Source: Glaciecola amylolytica (GTDB taxonomy: Bacteria; Bacteroidota; Bacteroidia; Flavobacteriales_D; Crocinitomicaceae). From it: a stretch of 64,000 nt of DNA. Positions 20,296-28,270 of the stretch are shown here, in pieces; the stretch's first letter is position 1; each line of letters begins with the position of its first letter. The notes under the pieces are model-generated. The model saw only the letters and a program-made list of their open reading frames with translations, did no database searches and had not been told where the DNA came from. The position numbers and the translations under genes are program-made. The DNA is taken from assembly GCA_003856375.1 (NCBI GenBank), contig CP034120.1, positions 3,405,501 through 3,469,500 of the forward strand, in the 5' to 3' direction.

Positions 20296-20817
20296 TTATG
20301 CTCGTTCTTCGAGCGTTTTAAGGATTCCAGCAATCTTTTGACCACCACCTGTAAGACCGGAAATAACATTTTTCGCCGGGCTTTGTAGCAATCCGATGAT
20401 GTCACCGATTAACTCCTCACGAGACTTGATTGCTTCAAGCGCATCCAATTGGTTGTCACCAATGAAGATTGCTTCTTCAATGTAAGCTCCTTTAAGAAAT
20501 GGTTTGTCGTTTTTCTTGCGGAAATCTTTAATCAATTTTGCAGGAGCATTTCCTACTTCAGCGAACATGATAGAAGTCGGACCACTCAACACGGATGCTA
20601 AGTTATCGTAGTTTCTACCTTCAACCTTAGCCATTGCTTTTGCCAACAATGTATTCTTAACTACACGTAGTTCGATACCTTGTTGAAAACAACGACGGCG
20701 CAATTGGTTAATTGTTTCTACTGAAAGAGCTGCTGTATCTGCAAGATAGAAGATGTTTGCTTTCGATAAATCTTGAGCAAGATCTTCAATGTACTGTGCT
20801 TTTTGATCTTTATTCAT
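20296..20817 (-). CDS. rplJ: Ribosomal protein L10
   Basis: 173 residues. The N-terminal rRNA-binding domain begins with KAQYIEDLAQDLSKANIFYLADTAAL and includes LRRRCFQQGIELRVVKNTLLAKAM. The C-terminal helix, which carries the L7/L12 dimers, is at about 150-170. Only 11 bases separate it from rplA, so there is no room for the separate L10 leader RNA known from other phyla, and any autoregulation must act further upstream. Confidence 0.98.
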   Translation of the reverse strand: MNKDQKAQYIEDLAQDLSKANIFYLADTAALSVETINQLRRRCFQQGIELRVVKNTLLAKAMAKVEGRNYDNLASVLSGPTSIMFAEVGNAPAKLIKDFRKKNDKPFLKGAYIEEAIFIGDNQLDALEAIKSREELIGDIIGLLQSPAKNVISGLTGGGQKIAGILKTLEERA

Positions 20818-20828
20818 ACTTCAAGATT

Positions 20829-21524
20829 TTAAGCTACAACAGATTTAGCATCAATTTGGATACTTGGAGACATTGTAGAGCTGATGTAGATACTTTTAAT
20901 GTAAGTACCTTTTGCAGCAGATGGTTTCAATTTGATTAATTGTTGGATCAACTCACTTGCATTGTCACGAATTTTAGCTCCTTCGAAGCTAGCTTTCCCA
21001 ACAGATGTGTGAATGTTACCAAATTTGTCAACTTTGAAATCAATTTTACCTGCTTTCACTTCTTCAACAGCTTTACCAACTTCCATTGTTACAGTACCGG
21101 TTTTTGGGTTCGGCATTAAACCGCGAGGCCCCAGGATACGTCCTAATGCACCTACTTTACCCATCACTGAAGGCATTGTAATAATTACGTCGATGTCTGT
21201 CCAACCACCTTTGATTTTGTCAATGAATTCATCTAATCCAACGAATTCTGCACCAGCTGCTTTTGCTTCTGCTTCCTTGTCCGGAGTACAAAGTACTAAT
21301 ACTCGTACGTCCTTACCAGTTCCATGAGGCAATGCAACAGTACCACGAACCATTTGGTTCGCTTTACGTGGATCTACACCTAAGCGTACAGAAATGTCTA
21401 CTGATGCGTCGAACTTAGTAGTTGTAATGTTCTTCACTAAATCACACGCTTCTACCAAGGTGTAAGTTTTAGTCAAATCATACTTTGCTAAAACTTCTTT
21501 TCTTTTTTTAGAAATTCTTCCCAT
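20829..21524 (-). CDS. rplA: Ribosomal protein L1
   Basis: 231 residues with the usual L1 features: N-terminal [10 protein letters not shown], the [27 protein letters not shown] segment, and the signature [18 protein letters not shown] near residues 128-145. It builds the L1 stalk at the tRNA exit site and in many bacteria binds the L11-L1 mRNA to repress translation. It starts 11 bases after rplK. A structured leader candidate lies upstream of rplK (21998-22051). Confidence 0.98.
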   Translation of the reverse strand: MGRISKKRKEVLAKYDLTKTYTLVEACDLVKNITTTKFDASVDISVRLGVDPRKANQMVRGTVALPHGTGKDVRVLVLCTPDKEAEAKAAGAEFVGLDEFIDKIKGGWTDIDVIITMPSVMGKVGALGRILGPRGLMPNPKTGTVTMEVGKAVEEVKAGKIDFKVDKFGNIHTSVGKASFEGAKIRDNASELIQQLIKLKPSAAKGTYIKSIYISSTMSPSIQIDAKSVVA

Positions 21525-21535
21525 GATACTAGCGA

Positions 21536-21982
21536 TTATTTAGTTGCCGGAGCTTCACCTCCTTTAACAGTTACACCCATACTACGTGCCGTACCAGCTA
21601 TCATAGTCATAGCTGAATCAACAGTAAAACAATTCATATCCGGCATTTTATCTTCCGCGATAGTACGAACCTGATCCCAAGTCATTGTACCAACTTTGCT
21701 CTTATTAGGCTCAGAAGAACCTTTTTTAAGCTTAACGGTGTCGATAATTTGCACAGCTGCTGGAGGAGTTTTGATGACGAAATCAAATGATTTGTCACTG
21801 TAAACAGTAATCACACATGGTAATACCTTTCCTGGCTTATCTTGCGTACGAGCATTATACTGCTTGCAAAATTCCATAATGTTAACCCCTTTTGCACCAA
21901 GTGCGGGACCAACTGGAGGAGCTGGATTGGCTTGACCACCTTTGATCTGTAATTTGATCAATGCTGCTACTTCTTTAGCCAT
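21536..21982 (-). CDS. rplK: Ribosomal protein L11
   Basis: 148 residues, slightly longer than the 141-residue Escherichia coli protein because of a C-terminal tail (KGGEAPATK). Signature segments are [19 protein letters not shown] (12-30) and the C-terminal domain [12 protein letters not shown]. It binds the GTPase-associated region of 23S rRNA. It is 84 bases downstream of nusG, the widest gap between nusG and rplL, and that gap folds into nested stems. Confidence 0.98.
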   Translation of the reverse strand: MAKEVAALIKLQIKGGQANPAPPVGPALGAKGVNIMEFCKQYNARTQDKPGKVLPCVITVYSDKSFDFVIKTPPAAVQIIDTVKLKKGSSEPNKSKVGTMTWDQVRTIAEDKMPDMNCFTVDSAMTMIAGTARSMGVTVKGGEAPATK

Positions 21983-21997
21983 TGTTATTTAAATTAT

Positions 21998-22051
21998 GCA
22001 GTCGTAACGTGGGCGTTAAAGGGAAGCTTTAATCAATAATCCCACTGCTGC
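21998..22051 (-). promoter_or_regulatory. Structured leader between nusG and rplK
   Basis: On the minus strand three nested helices can form: GCAG/CTGC, GTGGG/CCCAC and TTAAAG/CTTTAA with a 5-nt loop, separated by asymmetric internal loops. The structure ends 15 bases before the rplK ATG. In several phyla ribosomal protein L1 binds a leader at this position to repress rplK-rplA. The placement and loops fit, but I cannot confirm the L1-binding consensus by eye. Confidence 0.4.
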
Positions 22052-22066
22052 GGTTAATACATGTTA

Positions 22067-22618
22067 TTATCCTTCTTTTTCAACTTGCATGTAGCTAAGC
22101 TCAAGAAGGTTTTTACGACCGAAGATTTTAACCATTACTTTCAATTTCTTCTTCTCTTCATTGATCTCGTCAATGACTCCGGAGAAATTGTTGAATGGTC
22201 CGTCGATCACCTTAACGGATTCTCCGATAACGAATGGGATTTTCACTTCCTCTTCTGTTTCGGACAATTCGTCTACTTTACCTAAAATTCTATTTACTTC
22301 AGACAAACGCATTGGCTGCGGGTCTCCACCCTTTTCAGCTCCAAGGAATCCGATTACATTCGGAATTCCTTTAATCACGTGAGGAACCTCACCGATCAAA
22401 GCTGCTTCAATCAATACATATCCTGGTAAATATGCTTTTTCCTTTGAGATTTTCTTTCCGTTACGGATTTGAAATACTTTCTCAGTTGGAATCAATACTT
22501 GAGATACATAATCATCCAGTTTCAAACGAGAAATTTCAAGATCCAGGTATTCCTTCACTTTCTTTTCTTTCCCGCTCACTGCACGCACTACGTACCAACG
22601 CTTTTTAATATCTCCCAT
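22067..22618 (-). CDS. nusG: Transcription termination/antitermination factor NusG
   Basis: 183 residues starting at ATG 22618 (MGDIKKRWYVVRAVSGKEKK), which matches NusG starts. A longer open frame continues upstream but would run through secE and is not expected to be translated. The NGN domain contains YLPGYVLIEAAL and the C-terminal KOW domain has GESVKVIDGPFNNFSGVIDEI (about 128-148). It binds RNA polymerase beta' and links transcription to Rho or the ribosome. It lies eight bases after secE. Confidence 0.97.
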   Translation of the reverse strand: MGDIKKRWYVVRAVSGKEKKVKEYLDLEISRLKLDDYVSQVLIPTEKVFQIRNGKKISKEKAYLPGYVLIEAALIGEVPHVIKGIPNVIGFLGAEKGGDPQPMRLSEVNRILGKVDELSETEEEVKIPFVIGESVKVIDGPFNNFSGVIDEINEEKKKLKVMVKIFGRKNLLELSYMQVEKEG

Positions 22619-22626
22619 TTTTCTAA

Positions 22627-22848
22627 TTAAAAGAAAGAATAGATAAACCCGATCACTCCCTTCCATGCAGAAGTAGGAGTTCCGGTGATTCCAAAAACAG
22701 TATCCATTGCGAACACCAACAATGCAAAAATTACAGACGCAACTACCACAATCAGTGCATTGCTCTGCAATTCTTTCCACGTCGGCCACGTAACATTCTG
22801 AGTCATCTCAGTAATTGTTTCGCTAAAATAATTTCTAAACTTTGACAT
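22627..22848 (-). CDS. secE: Preprotein translocase subunit SecE
   Basis: 73 residues from the ATG at 22848; a TTG two codons earlier is a less likely start. The short single-spanning form has an amphipathic N-terminal helix (YFSETITEMTQNVTWPTWKELQ, with the conserved TWPTWKE) and one membrane helix (about 31-52). It clamps SecY in the SecYEG channel. The position between tRNA-Trp and nusG is the classical one. Confidence 0.95.
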   Translation of the reverse strand: MSKFRNYFSETITEMTQNVTWPTWKELQSNALIVVVASVIFALLVFAMDTVFGITGTPTSAWKGVIGFIYSFF

Positions 22849-22867
22849 GGTCAATTTATTTTATTTG

Positions 22868-22940
22868 CACGGGCGGTAGGATTCGAACCCACGACCAATG
22901 GTTTTGGAGACCACTACTCTACCAGCTGAGCTACGCCCGT
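22868..22940 (-). tRNA. tRNA-Trp (CCA)
   Basis: 73 nt on the minus strand with acceptor stem ACGGGCG/CGCCCGT and discriminator G. The D arm has AGCTCAGCTGGTAGAG, the anticodon loop contains CTCCAAA with anticodon CCA, and the T loop is TTCGAAT. No encoded CCA end. It sits between tuf and secE, the usual place in Bacteroidota and many other bacteria. Confidence 0.97.
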
Positions 22941-22942
22941 GT

Positions 22943-22966
22943 AAAAAGGGGAGTTGGAACTCCCCT
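22943..22966 (-). terminator. Terminator between tuf and tRNA-Trp
   Basis: Perfect 8-bp stem GGGGAGTT/AACTCCCC with a 2-nt apparent loop (in practice a shorter stem with a tetraloop-size loop), followed on the minus strand by five T residues (22943-22947). It lies 25 bases after the tuf stop and only two bases before tRNA-Trp. It should lower transcription of tRNA-Trp-secE-nusG-rpl genes relative to tuf unless a separate promoter exists. Confidence 0.75.
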
Positions 22967-22990
22967 CTTTTTTTAATATGTTATCGCGAA

Positions 22991-24178
22991 TTAAGCGATG
23001 ATTTCAGTAACCTGACCAGCACCTACTGTACGTCCACCCTCACGGATAGCGAAACGTAGACCTTTGTCCATTGCTACAGGTACGATCAACTTAACATTGA
23101 TTGTTACGTTATCACCCGGCATAACCATTTCACGTCCGTCTGTCAAGAAAATCTCTCCAGTTACGTCAGTTGTACGGAAGTAGAACTGAGGACGGTATTT
23201 GTTATGGAATGGAGTGTGACGTCCACCTTCTTCTTTTTTCAATACGTAGATTTCAGCTTTGAAGTCAGCATGAGGCTTAACAGATCCTGGCTTACAAATA
23301 ACCATACCACGCTTAATTTGAGATTTCTCAATACCACGTAATAAAAGACCTACGTTATCACCAGCTTCTCCACGATCCAAGATCTTACGGAACATCTCAA
23401 CCCCAGTTACAGTAGAAGTCAATTTCTCTTCACCCATTCCTAAGATTTCAACTGGATCTCCAGAGTTAATAACTCCTGTTTCGATACGTCCTGTTGCTAC
23501 TGTACCACGACCTGTAATCGTAAATACATCTTCAACCGGCATCAAGAAAGGCTTATCAACATCACGAGGAGGTAGTTCAATGTAGCTGTCAACAGCGTCC
23601 ATCAACTCATCAACTTTAGCAACCCACTCCGGCTCACCGTTCAATGCACCTAGTGCAGAACCTTGAATAACCGGTGCATTGTCACCATCGTAATCATAGA
23701 AAGACAACAATTCACGAACTTCCATTTCAACTAGCTCTAACAACTCAGCGTCGTCAACCATATCCACTTTATTCATGAATACAACCAAACGAGGAACTCC
23801 AACTTGTTTTCCTAACAAGATGTGCTCACGAGTTTGAGGCATCGGTCCGTCAGTTGCAGCAACAACCAAAATAGCACCGTCCATCTGAGCAGCACCAGTA
23901 ACCATGTTCTTTACGTAATCCGCGTGACCTGGACAGTCAACGTGTGCGTAGTGACGGTTAGCAGTTTCATACTCAATATGCGAAGTGTTAATAGTAATAC
24001 CACGCTCTTTTTCTTCTGGAGCATTGTCAATAGACGAGAAATCACGTACCGCAGCCAAACCTTTAGCAGCAAGTACACTTGAGATAGCAGCAGTCAACGT
24101 AGTCTTACCGTGGTCAACGTGACCAATAGTACCGATGTTAACGTGCGGTTTGGAACGATTAAAATTTTCCTTAGCCAT
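22991..24178 (-). CDS. tuf: Elongation factor Tu
   Basis: 395 residues. The GTPase that delivers aminoacyl-tRNA to the ribosome. The G1 motif GHVDHGKT is at residues 19-26, followed by DCPGHAD (G3) and NKVD (G4). The C-terminal domains are complete, ending [14 protein letters not shown]. It is preceded by four tRNA genes and followed by a terminator and tRNA-Trp. It is the only tuf copy in the window. Confidence 0.99.
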   Translation of the reverse strand: MAKENFNRSKPHVNIGTIGHVDHGKTTLTAAISSVLAAKGLAAVRDFSSIDNAPEEKERGITINTSHIEYETANRHYAHVDCPGHADYVKNMVTGAAQMDGAILVVAATDGPMPQTREHILLGKQVGVPRLVVFMNKVDMVDDAELLELVEMEVRELLSFYDYDGDNAPVIQGSALGALNGEPEWVAKVDELMDAVDSYIELPPRDVDKPFLMPVEDVFTITGRGTVATGRIETGVINSGDPVEILGMGEEKLTSTVTGVEMFRKILDRGEAGDNVGLLLRGIEKSQIKRGMVICKPGSVKPHADFKAEIYVLKKEEGGRHTPFHNKYRPQFYFRTTDVTGEIFLTDGREMVMPGDNVTINVKLIVPVAMDKGLRFAIREGGRTVGAGQVTEIIA

Positions 24179-24263
24179 TTGTTTTTATTTGTTACGTAGT
24201 TAATAAACCTTTTTCTTACAATACAAAATTTCACCCATAAACCTAATGAGTGAATCCCTGCAG

Positions 24264-24335
24264 AGCCAATGACGAGATTTGAACTCGTGGCCTCTTCCTT
24301 ACCAAGGAAGCGCTCTACCCCTGAGCTACACCGGC
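24264..24335 (-). tRNA. tRNA-Thr (GGT)
   Basis: 72 nt on the minus strand. The acceptor stem GCCGGTG/CATTGGC includes two G-U pairs, the D arm has AGCTCAGGGGTAGAG, the anticodon loop is CTTGGTAA with anticodon GGT, and the T loop is TTCAAAT. It is the last of four tRNAs upstream of tuf. Confidence 0.96.
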
Positions 24336-24358
24336 CTATTCTTGTAAATCGTAATTTG

Positions 24359-24431
24359 AGCGGGAGACGAGATTCGAACTCGCGACCCTCAGCTTGGAAG
24401 GCTGACGCTCTACCAACTGAGCTACTCCCGC
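24359..24431 (-). tRNA. tRNA-Gly (TCC)
   Basis: 73 nt on the minus strand with acceptor stem GCGGGAG/CTCCCGC and discriminator T (U in RNA). The anticodon loop CTTCCAA gives anticodon TCC. The T arm is GCGAGTTCGAATCTCGT, and the D arm has AGCTCAGTTGGTAGAG. Confidence 0.97.
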
Positions 24432-24453
24432 TTATAATTATTTTTCCTTGGTG

Positions 24454-24535
24454 TGGGAGTGGCTGGACTCGAACCAGCGATACCGTGAGGTGACAGATTT
24501 ACAGTCTGCTGCAATAGCCACTATGCGACACTCCC
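24454..24535 (-). tRNA. tRNA-Tyr (GTA)
   Basis: 82 nt on the minus strand with acceptor stem GGGAGTG/CACTCCC and discriminator A. The anticodon loop CTGTAAA gives anticodon GTA. The long variable arm (about 13 nt) is the class II feature expected for bacterial tRNA-Tyr. The T loop is TTCGAGT. Confidence 0.97.
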
Positions 24536-24549
24536 AATCCTTTAATGTG

Positions 24550-24623
24550 AGCCGGTGGAGGGATTCGAACCCCCGACCTGCTGATTACAAATCAGCTGCT
24601 CTAGCCAACTGAGCTACACCGGC
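24550..24623 (-). tRNA. tRNA-Thr (TGT)
   Basis: 74 nt on the minus strand with acceptor stem GCCGGTG/CACCGGC. The anticodon loop TTTGTAA gives anticodon TGT, a second threonine isoacceptor in the same cluster. The T loop is TTCGAAT. It is the first gene of the operon, 63 nt after the predicted transcription start. Confidence 0.97.
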
Positions 24624-24691
24624 ATTAAAGTTTTGGTTATTTTTACGATTTTAAAGAACGATTCTTAAAGTGTTTTTCCCGTTTGGGTTTG

Positions 24692-24721
24692 CAAATGTAG
24701 TAAAGAAATAAACAACTGCAA
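24692..24721 (-). promoter_or_regulatory. Promoter of the tRNA-tuf-rpl-rpo operon
   Basis: Minus strand: TTG (24719-24721), exactly 19 bases, then TACATTTG followed by C (24692-24699). It is an ideal match to the Bacteroidetes sigma-70 consensus and lies about 60 bases before the first tRNA. It begins directly after the hpf terminator, so the two units are separated cleanly. Confidence 0.85.
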
Positions 24722-24732
24722 GGGTTTTGACG

Positions 24733-24773
24733 AAAAAAAATTAAAAAAAATTAGGCGGCCTTTTGGACCGCCT
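24733..24773 (-). terminator. Terminator of the xerC-hpf unit
   Basis: Stem AGGCGG/CCGCCT (24768-24773 with 24753-24758) with a 9-nt loop, followed on the minus strand by two long T runs (24743-24750 and 24733-24740). It lies about 25 bases after the hpf stop. Confidence 0.85.
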
Positions 24774-24797
24774 ATCTAAATAATTCATTTCCAATTA

Positions 24798-25094
24798 CTA
24801 ATTCGCTAATTTGCCTTTATATTTTTTTACCTGTGTTCGCAAGGCATCGACGCACAAATCTGCCGCTTCTTCAAAAGACTTGCATTGTTTTTTAGCAAAC
24901 AATTCCTTTCCGGGCATTAATATTTTCACTTCGGCTATCTTATTCTCTTTGTCAGAATTCTTATCCAATCTTAAAAAAACTTCCCCTACAATAATGTGAT
25001 CAAAAAAAACCTGAAGTTTTTCGACTTTCTCATTAATGAAATTAATCAATTTTTGATCTGCTTTGAAATGGATAGAATGCACTTTAACGTCCAT
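24798..25094 (-). CDS. hpf: Ribosome hibernation promoting factor (short form)
   Basis: 98 residues, the short HPF/RaiA form without the C-terminal dimerisation domain of long HPF. It starts MDVKVHSIHFKADQKLINFINEKVEKL and has the beta-alpha-beta-beta-beta-alpha pattern with the basic segment KQCKSFEEAADLCVDALRTQVKKYKGKL at the C-terminus. It binds the 30S decoding region in stationary phase. It follows xerC by five bases, which is a frequent arrangement in Flavobacteriia, and is followed by a strong terminator. Confidence 0.93.
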   Translation of the reverse strand: MDVKVHSIHFKADQKLINFINEKVEKLQVFFDHIIVGEVFLRLDKNSDKENKIAEVKILMPGKELFAKKQCKSFEEAADLCVDALRTQVKKYKGKLAN

Positions 25095-25099
25095 GACTT

Positions 25100-25981
25100 T
25101 TACTTTTTGCGCCCACGTGGATGGGCATGTGAATAAATCGAGTTTATTTGCGCGAACGAATTATGCGTATAAACCTGGGTTGCCGATAAATTAGCATGCC
25201 CCAAAAGTTCTTTCAAAGTTTCCAGTCCTGCACCGTTGTTTAACATGTGAGTCGCAAACGTATGTCGCATGACGTGGGGGCTTTTCTTTTGCGAATTCGT
25301 TACACTTCCAAGATATGTATTAATTTTCCGATAAACAAACTTTGAATATAATTTTCTACCATCTTTATTTACAAATAACATTATTTGGCTATCTGGTCCC
25401 TCCGGCTTTATCTGTTGGTATGACCGGATAATCTCAAACAAGGCTTTTCCTATCGGAATAATCCGCTCCTTGTTTCTCTTCCCCAAAACCTTGATACTAT
25501 CGCCGCTTACATCTTTATTTTTCAATCCGATCAATTCACTCAAACGAATTCCGGTCTGGTAAAATAATTCGAACATCAAACGATCTCTGATTCCTTCAAA
25601 GTTGGCCGAAAACAATTGCTCGATTCGTGCAGCATCTATTTCAGATTCTTTCACAAACTGCGGAAGTCGCTTTTCTACTTTTGGCCCGCGGATCCGCAGC
25701 ATCGGATTTTGCTCGATCTTCCCTTCTGCTTTCAACCATTTAAAAAAGGAGCGCAAACAGGAAATCTTTCTGGAAACCGTTCGGTTACTTTGTCCGTTTT
25801 CCAGTAAATCAACCATCCATGCTCTGACCAACTGGAAATTCACTTCCGGGAGCTGCTTATCGTTCGTTAGTTCGGCAAAAGTCAAAAACTGCGACAAATC
25901 CTTTTCATAAGCCAGCAACGTATGCTGAGAATACCGCTTCTCGGTTTCTAAATAAATCTGAAATTGTGCTGCGGCATGCAT
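25100..25981 (-). CDS. xerC: Tyrosine recombinase XerC
   Basis: 293 residues. Site-specific recombinase acting on chromosome dimers at dif. The N-terminal SAM-like domain spans about 1-90. The catalytic set is complete: R146, K168, H236, R239, H262 and the nucleophile Y271. Length and the C-terminal segment match housekeeping XerC/D rather than phage integrases, and neither attachment-site repeats nor phage genes are nearby. It is co-transcribed with hpf. XerC versus XerD assignment is based on this conserved context. Confidence 0.88.
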   Translation of the reverse strand: MHAAAQFQIYLETEKRYSQHTLLAYEKDLSQFLTFAELTNDKQLPEVNFQLVRAWMVDLLENGQSNRTVSRKISCLRSFFKWLKAEGKIEQNPMLRIRGPKVEKRLPQFVKESEIDAARIEQLFSANFEGIRDRLMFELFYQTGIRLSELIGLKNKDVSGDSIKVLGKRNKERIIPIGKALFEIIRSYQQIKPEGPDSQIMLFVNKDGRKLYSKFVYRKINTYLGSVTNSQKKSPHVMRHTFATHMLNNGAGLETLKELLGHANLSATQVYTHNSFAQINSIYSHAHPRGRKK

Positions 25982-26043
25982 AAAAGTACTTTATAAGTAT
26001 TCAAACGGGGAAGATCCTAAAATGTTGCAGAATTCGACCCCAA

Positions 26044-26073
26044 CAAAAAAAGATGCACCAAGATGCATCTTTT
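26044..26073 (-). terminator. Terminator after exported hypothetical gene
   Basis: Perfect 10-bp stem AAAAGATGCA/TGCATCTTTT (26048-26057 and 26064-26073) with a 6-nt loop. The minus-strand T tract is at 26044-26050. It lies 22 bases after the stop at 26096, and the symmetric A/T flanks may allow it to work in both directions. Confidence 0.8.
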
Positions 26074-26095
26074 CATTTATTTCCTATGACATGGA

Positions 26096-26599
26096 TTATT
26101 CCTTGATTTGTCCTTTCAGCCAGGCTTCCAATTTACCCTTAGCTTCCATATCCACCAATTCATCCATTTTCTTGTCTTTCTTTAATTTTCCGGTTTTGTA
26201 AACCTTGATCATACTTTGCAATCCCGCAAGGTTACACTGAAGCGCATCTGTGGCATATTCGTTTTGCAAGGAATAACGCGTCCATCCGGACATGAAGATG
26301 ATCAAAAGTTCACTGTTCTTCTTTGTATATTCCATTACATATGGCTGCAATGACAATGTTACTGTAGGTGAGTTCGTCATCCACCCAACCAGCAAACCAT
26401 ATTGAAATTTGTGCATTTCTTCATTTTCATCGATCGGGGTATCTTCCAGCCAATTGACAGAAGCGATAACATTCGGTTCGCTGGCTACAAATTCTTCTTT
26501 CGTTTCAGGAATTTTACTCAGTAGTTTTGCCTCCTGAGCCGTAGATGAAATGGTGAAGCTGATGAAGAGGCTGATTAATGTGATTTTTAACAGGTGCAT
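26096..26599 (-). CDS. Exported hypothetical protein
   Basis: 167 residues with a Sec signal (MHLLKITLISLFISFTISSTAQ, cleavage after residue 21 or so). The mature part has paired motifs NVIASVNWLEDTPI and YGLLVGWMTNSPTVTLSLQPYV and ends in lysine-rich helices. I recognise no named family; similar short periplasmic proteins occur in Flavobacteriales. It is a single gene with its own terminator, flanked by xerC and rpsU. No cysteine lipobox is present. Confidence 0.8.
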   Translation of the reverse strand: MHLLKITLISLFISFTISSTAQEAKLLSKIPETKEEFVASEPNVIASVNWLEDTPIDENEEMHKFQYGLLVGWMTNSPTVTLSLQPYVMEYTKKNSELLIIFMSGWTRYSLQNEYATDALQCNLAGLQSMIKVYKTGKLKKDKKMDELVDMEAKGKLEAWLKGQIKE

Positions 26600-26652
26600 G
26601 ATATTATTTTAGTTGGTTTCAGCTACAATAATACAAAAGAAATTCATTGCAC

Positions 26653-26683
26653 AAAAAAAAGCCCCGACCATAAATGTCGGAGC
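26653..26683 (-). terminator. Terminator of rpsU
   Basis: 8-bp stem GCTCCGAC/GTCGGGGC on the minus strand (one G-U pair) with a 7-nt loop, followed by eight T residues (26653-26660). It lies 28 bases after the rpsU stop. Confidence 0.85.
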
Positions 26684-26711
26684 TTCAATTTCATTAATGC
26701 TGAACTTCTGA

Positions 26712-26903
26712 TTAAATCTCTTGAGATTTCATTTTTTGAGCATAAGCAGCACGAATGTTCGCCTGACGATCAACCACAGATGGTTTTACGAATTCTTTGC
26801 GGCGACGCAATTCTTTCATGACATTCGTTTTGTCATATTTTTTCTTGTACTTCTTAAGCGCTCTTTCGATGTTCTCGCCTTCTTTAACTGGAATGATTAA
26901 CAT
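26712..26903 (-). CDS. rpsU: Ribosomal protein S21
   Basis: 63 residues, the standard length for Bacteroidota. It starts MLIIPVKEGENIERALKKYKKKYDK and has the basic RRRKEFVKPSV core. It sits near the anti-Shine-Dalgarno end of 16S rRNA. In Bacteroidota, S21 takes part in sequestering the anti-Shine-Dalgarno sequence with bS18 and bS6, which agrees with the weak Shine-Dalgarno sequences seen throughout this window. It is a single-gene unit with its own promoter box and terminator. Confidence 0.97.
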   Translation of the reverse strand: MLIIPVKEGENIERALKKYKKKYDKTNVMKELRRRKEFVKPSVVDRQANIRAAYAQKMKSQEI

Positions 26904-26958
26904 ATTCTATTTAAATTCTATTGTTAGCTTTTTAATACCCATCCGCTGATAGGGAGCG

Positions 26959-26966
26959 CAAAGATA
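26959..26966 (-). promoter_or_regulatory. -7 box of rpsU promoter
   Basis: TATCTTTG followed by C on the minus strand fits TAnnTTTG. The -33 region is not a clear TTG. The leader to the rpsU ATG at 26903 would be about 50 nt. Confidence 0.6.
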
Positions 26967-27079
26967 TAAATCTTTTTTCTAAAACATTACTTCTTTTAAA
27001 AAATAATTGTTGAAAACTTGCAATTTATATCGTATTCCGCTTGAGCTCACGCTCAAACCTTGTCAAAACAGTGCTTCGA

Positions 27080-28219
27080 CTACTTTAAAAGTTCTCTTGA
27101 AATAACCAATTTCTGGATTTCAGAAGTTCCTTCACCAATGGTCATCAATTTCGCATCACGCAAGAATTTCTCAGCCGGATATTCTTTTGTAAACCCGTAA
27201 CCACCCATAATCTGAACCGCTTCATTTCCACATTTCACAGAGACTTCAGAAGCAAAATATTTTGCAAATGCACCTTGTGTTGTCATTTTCTTGCCACGGT
27301 TTTTGTAATCCGCTGCCTGGAATGTCAACAATTCAGCTGCTTCAACTTCTGTTGCCATATCAGCCAGTTTAAATCCGATTGCCTGGAACTTTCCGATCGG
27401 CTGACCGAATTGCTCACGCTCTTTCGCATATTTAACTGATGCTTCGTACGCTCCACGAGCAATTCCACAAGAAAGTGCTGCAATAGAAATACGACCTCCG
27501 TCCAAAATGTGCATTGCTTGTTTGAAACCTTGTCCTACTTCACCAATCACTTGTGATTCGTGTAAACGAACATTGTCAAAAATCAATTCTGCAGTTTCAG
27601 AAGCACGAACACCTAATTTATCTTTGATTTTTACAGCAGAAAACCCTGGTGTACCTTTTTCAATGATAAATGCCGTAATTCCGTTTGAATCCAATAATTC
27701 TCCTGTACGAACCAAAACAACCGCCACATCACCGGAAAGACCGTGTGTAATCCAGTTTTTCGCTCCGTTGATTACCCAATGATCTCCGTCTTTAACAGCA
27801 GTACATTTCATACGCATTGCATCAGAACCAGTATTTGGTTCAGTCAAGCCCCACGCTCCGATAAATTCTCCTGAAGTTAATTTCGGTAAATATTTTTTCT
27901 TTTGTTCTTCTGTTCCGTGGTAGTAAATATGACCTGTGCAAAGGGAATTGTGTGCCGCAACACTCAAACCAATACCTCCGCATACTTTACCTAATTCCAT
28001 CAATGCAGTTGCATATTCCAGATATGAGAAACCGCTTCCTCCGTATTCTTCCGGGATGTAGATTCCTAATAAACCCAACTCTCCCATTTGCTTCATGACG
28101 TCTACAGGGAAATACTCATCAGCATCCCATTGATTCATGTTCGGGCGGATTTCTCTTTCCGCAAAATCACGCACCATTTGCGTGATCATTTTTTGATTTT
28201 CGTTTAATTCAAAATTCAT
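27080..28219 (-). CDS. Acyl-CoA dehydrogenase
   Basis: 379-residue flavoprotein oxidising acyl-CoA to enoyl-CoA with electron transfer to ETF. It has the N-terminal helical domain, the central LTEPNTGSDAMRMKCTAV strand domain with the FAD-binding WITHG segment, and the C-terminal helical domain with ARGAYEASVKYAKEREQFGQPI. It ends with QIMGGYGFTKEYPAEKFLRDAK then IGEGTSEIQ, where the glutamate before GT is the usual catalytic base of short and medium chain members. The chain-length preference is not decidable. It lies 51 bases after apt. Confidence 0.95.
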   Translation of the reverse strand: MNFELNENQKMITQMVRDFAEREIRPNMNQWDADEYFPVDVMKQMGELGLLGIYIPEEYGGSGFSYLEYATALMELGKVCGGIGLSVAAHNSLCTGHIYYHGTEEQKKKYLPKLTSGEFIGAWGLTEPNTGSDAMRMKCTAVKDGDHWVINGAKNWITHGLSGDVAVVLVRTGELLDSNGITAFIIEKGTPGFSAVKIKDKLGVRASETAELIFDNVRLHESQVIGEVGQGFKQAMHILDGGRISIAALSCGIARGAYEASVKYAKEREQFGQPIGKFQAIGFKLADMATEVEAAELLTFQAADYKNRGKKMTTQGAFAKYFASEVSVKCGNEAVQIMGGYGFTKEYPAEKFLRDAKLMTIGEGTSEIQKLVISRELLK

Positions 28220-28270
28220 GATTAACAGTTTTTTGGGGGTGTCCGTTAATTTATTTTCGATAAATAATTT

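Noticed and set aside
20817-20829. L10 leader RNA upstream of rplJ
   Set aside because: Only 11 bases separate rplA and rplJ, so the structure cannot fit.
22619-22789. N-terminal extension of NusG
   Set aside because: The longer frame runs through secE in another reading frame and has an unlikely cysteine/aromatic composition; MGDIKKRWYVV is the conserved start.
24264-24623. tRNA genes as an integration site
   Set aside because: All four tRNAs are intact and tightly spaced, and I saw no partial tRNA duplicates in the flanks.
25100-25981. Mobile-element integrase
   Set aside because: The tyrosine recombinase matches housekeeping XerC in length and context (hpf, tRNA-tuf operon). There are no phage genes, direct repeats at the tRNAs or cargo genes.
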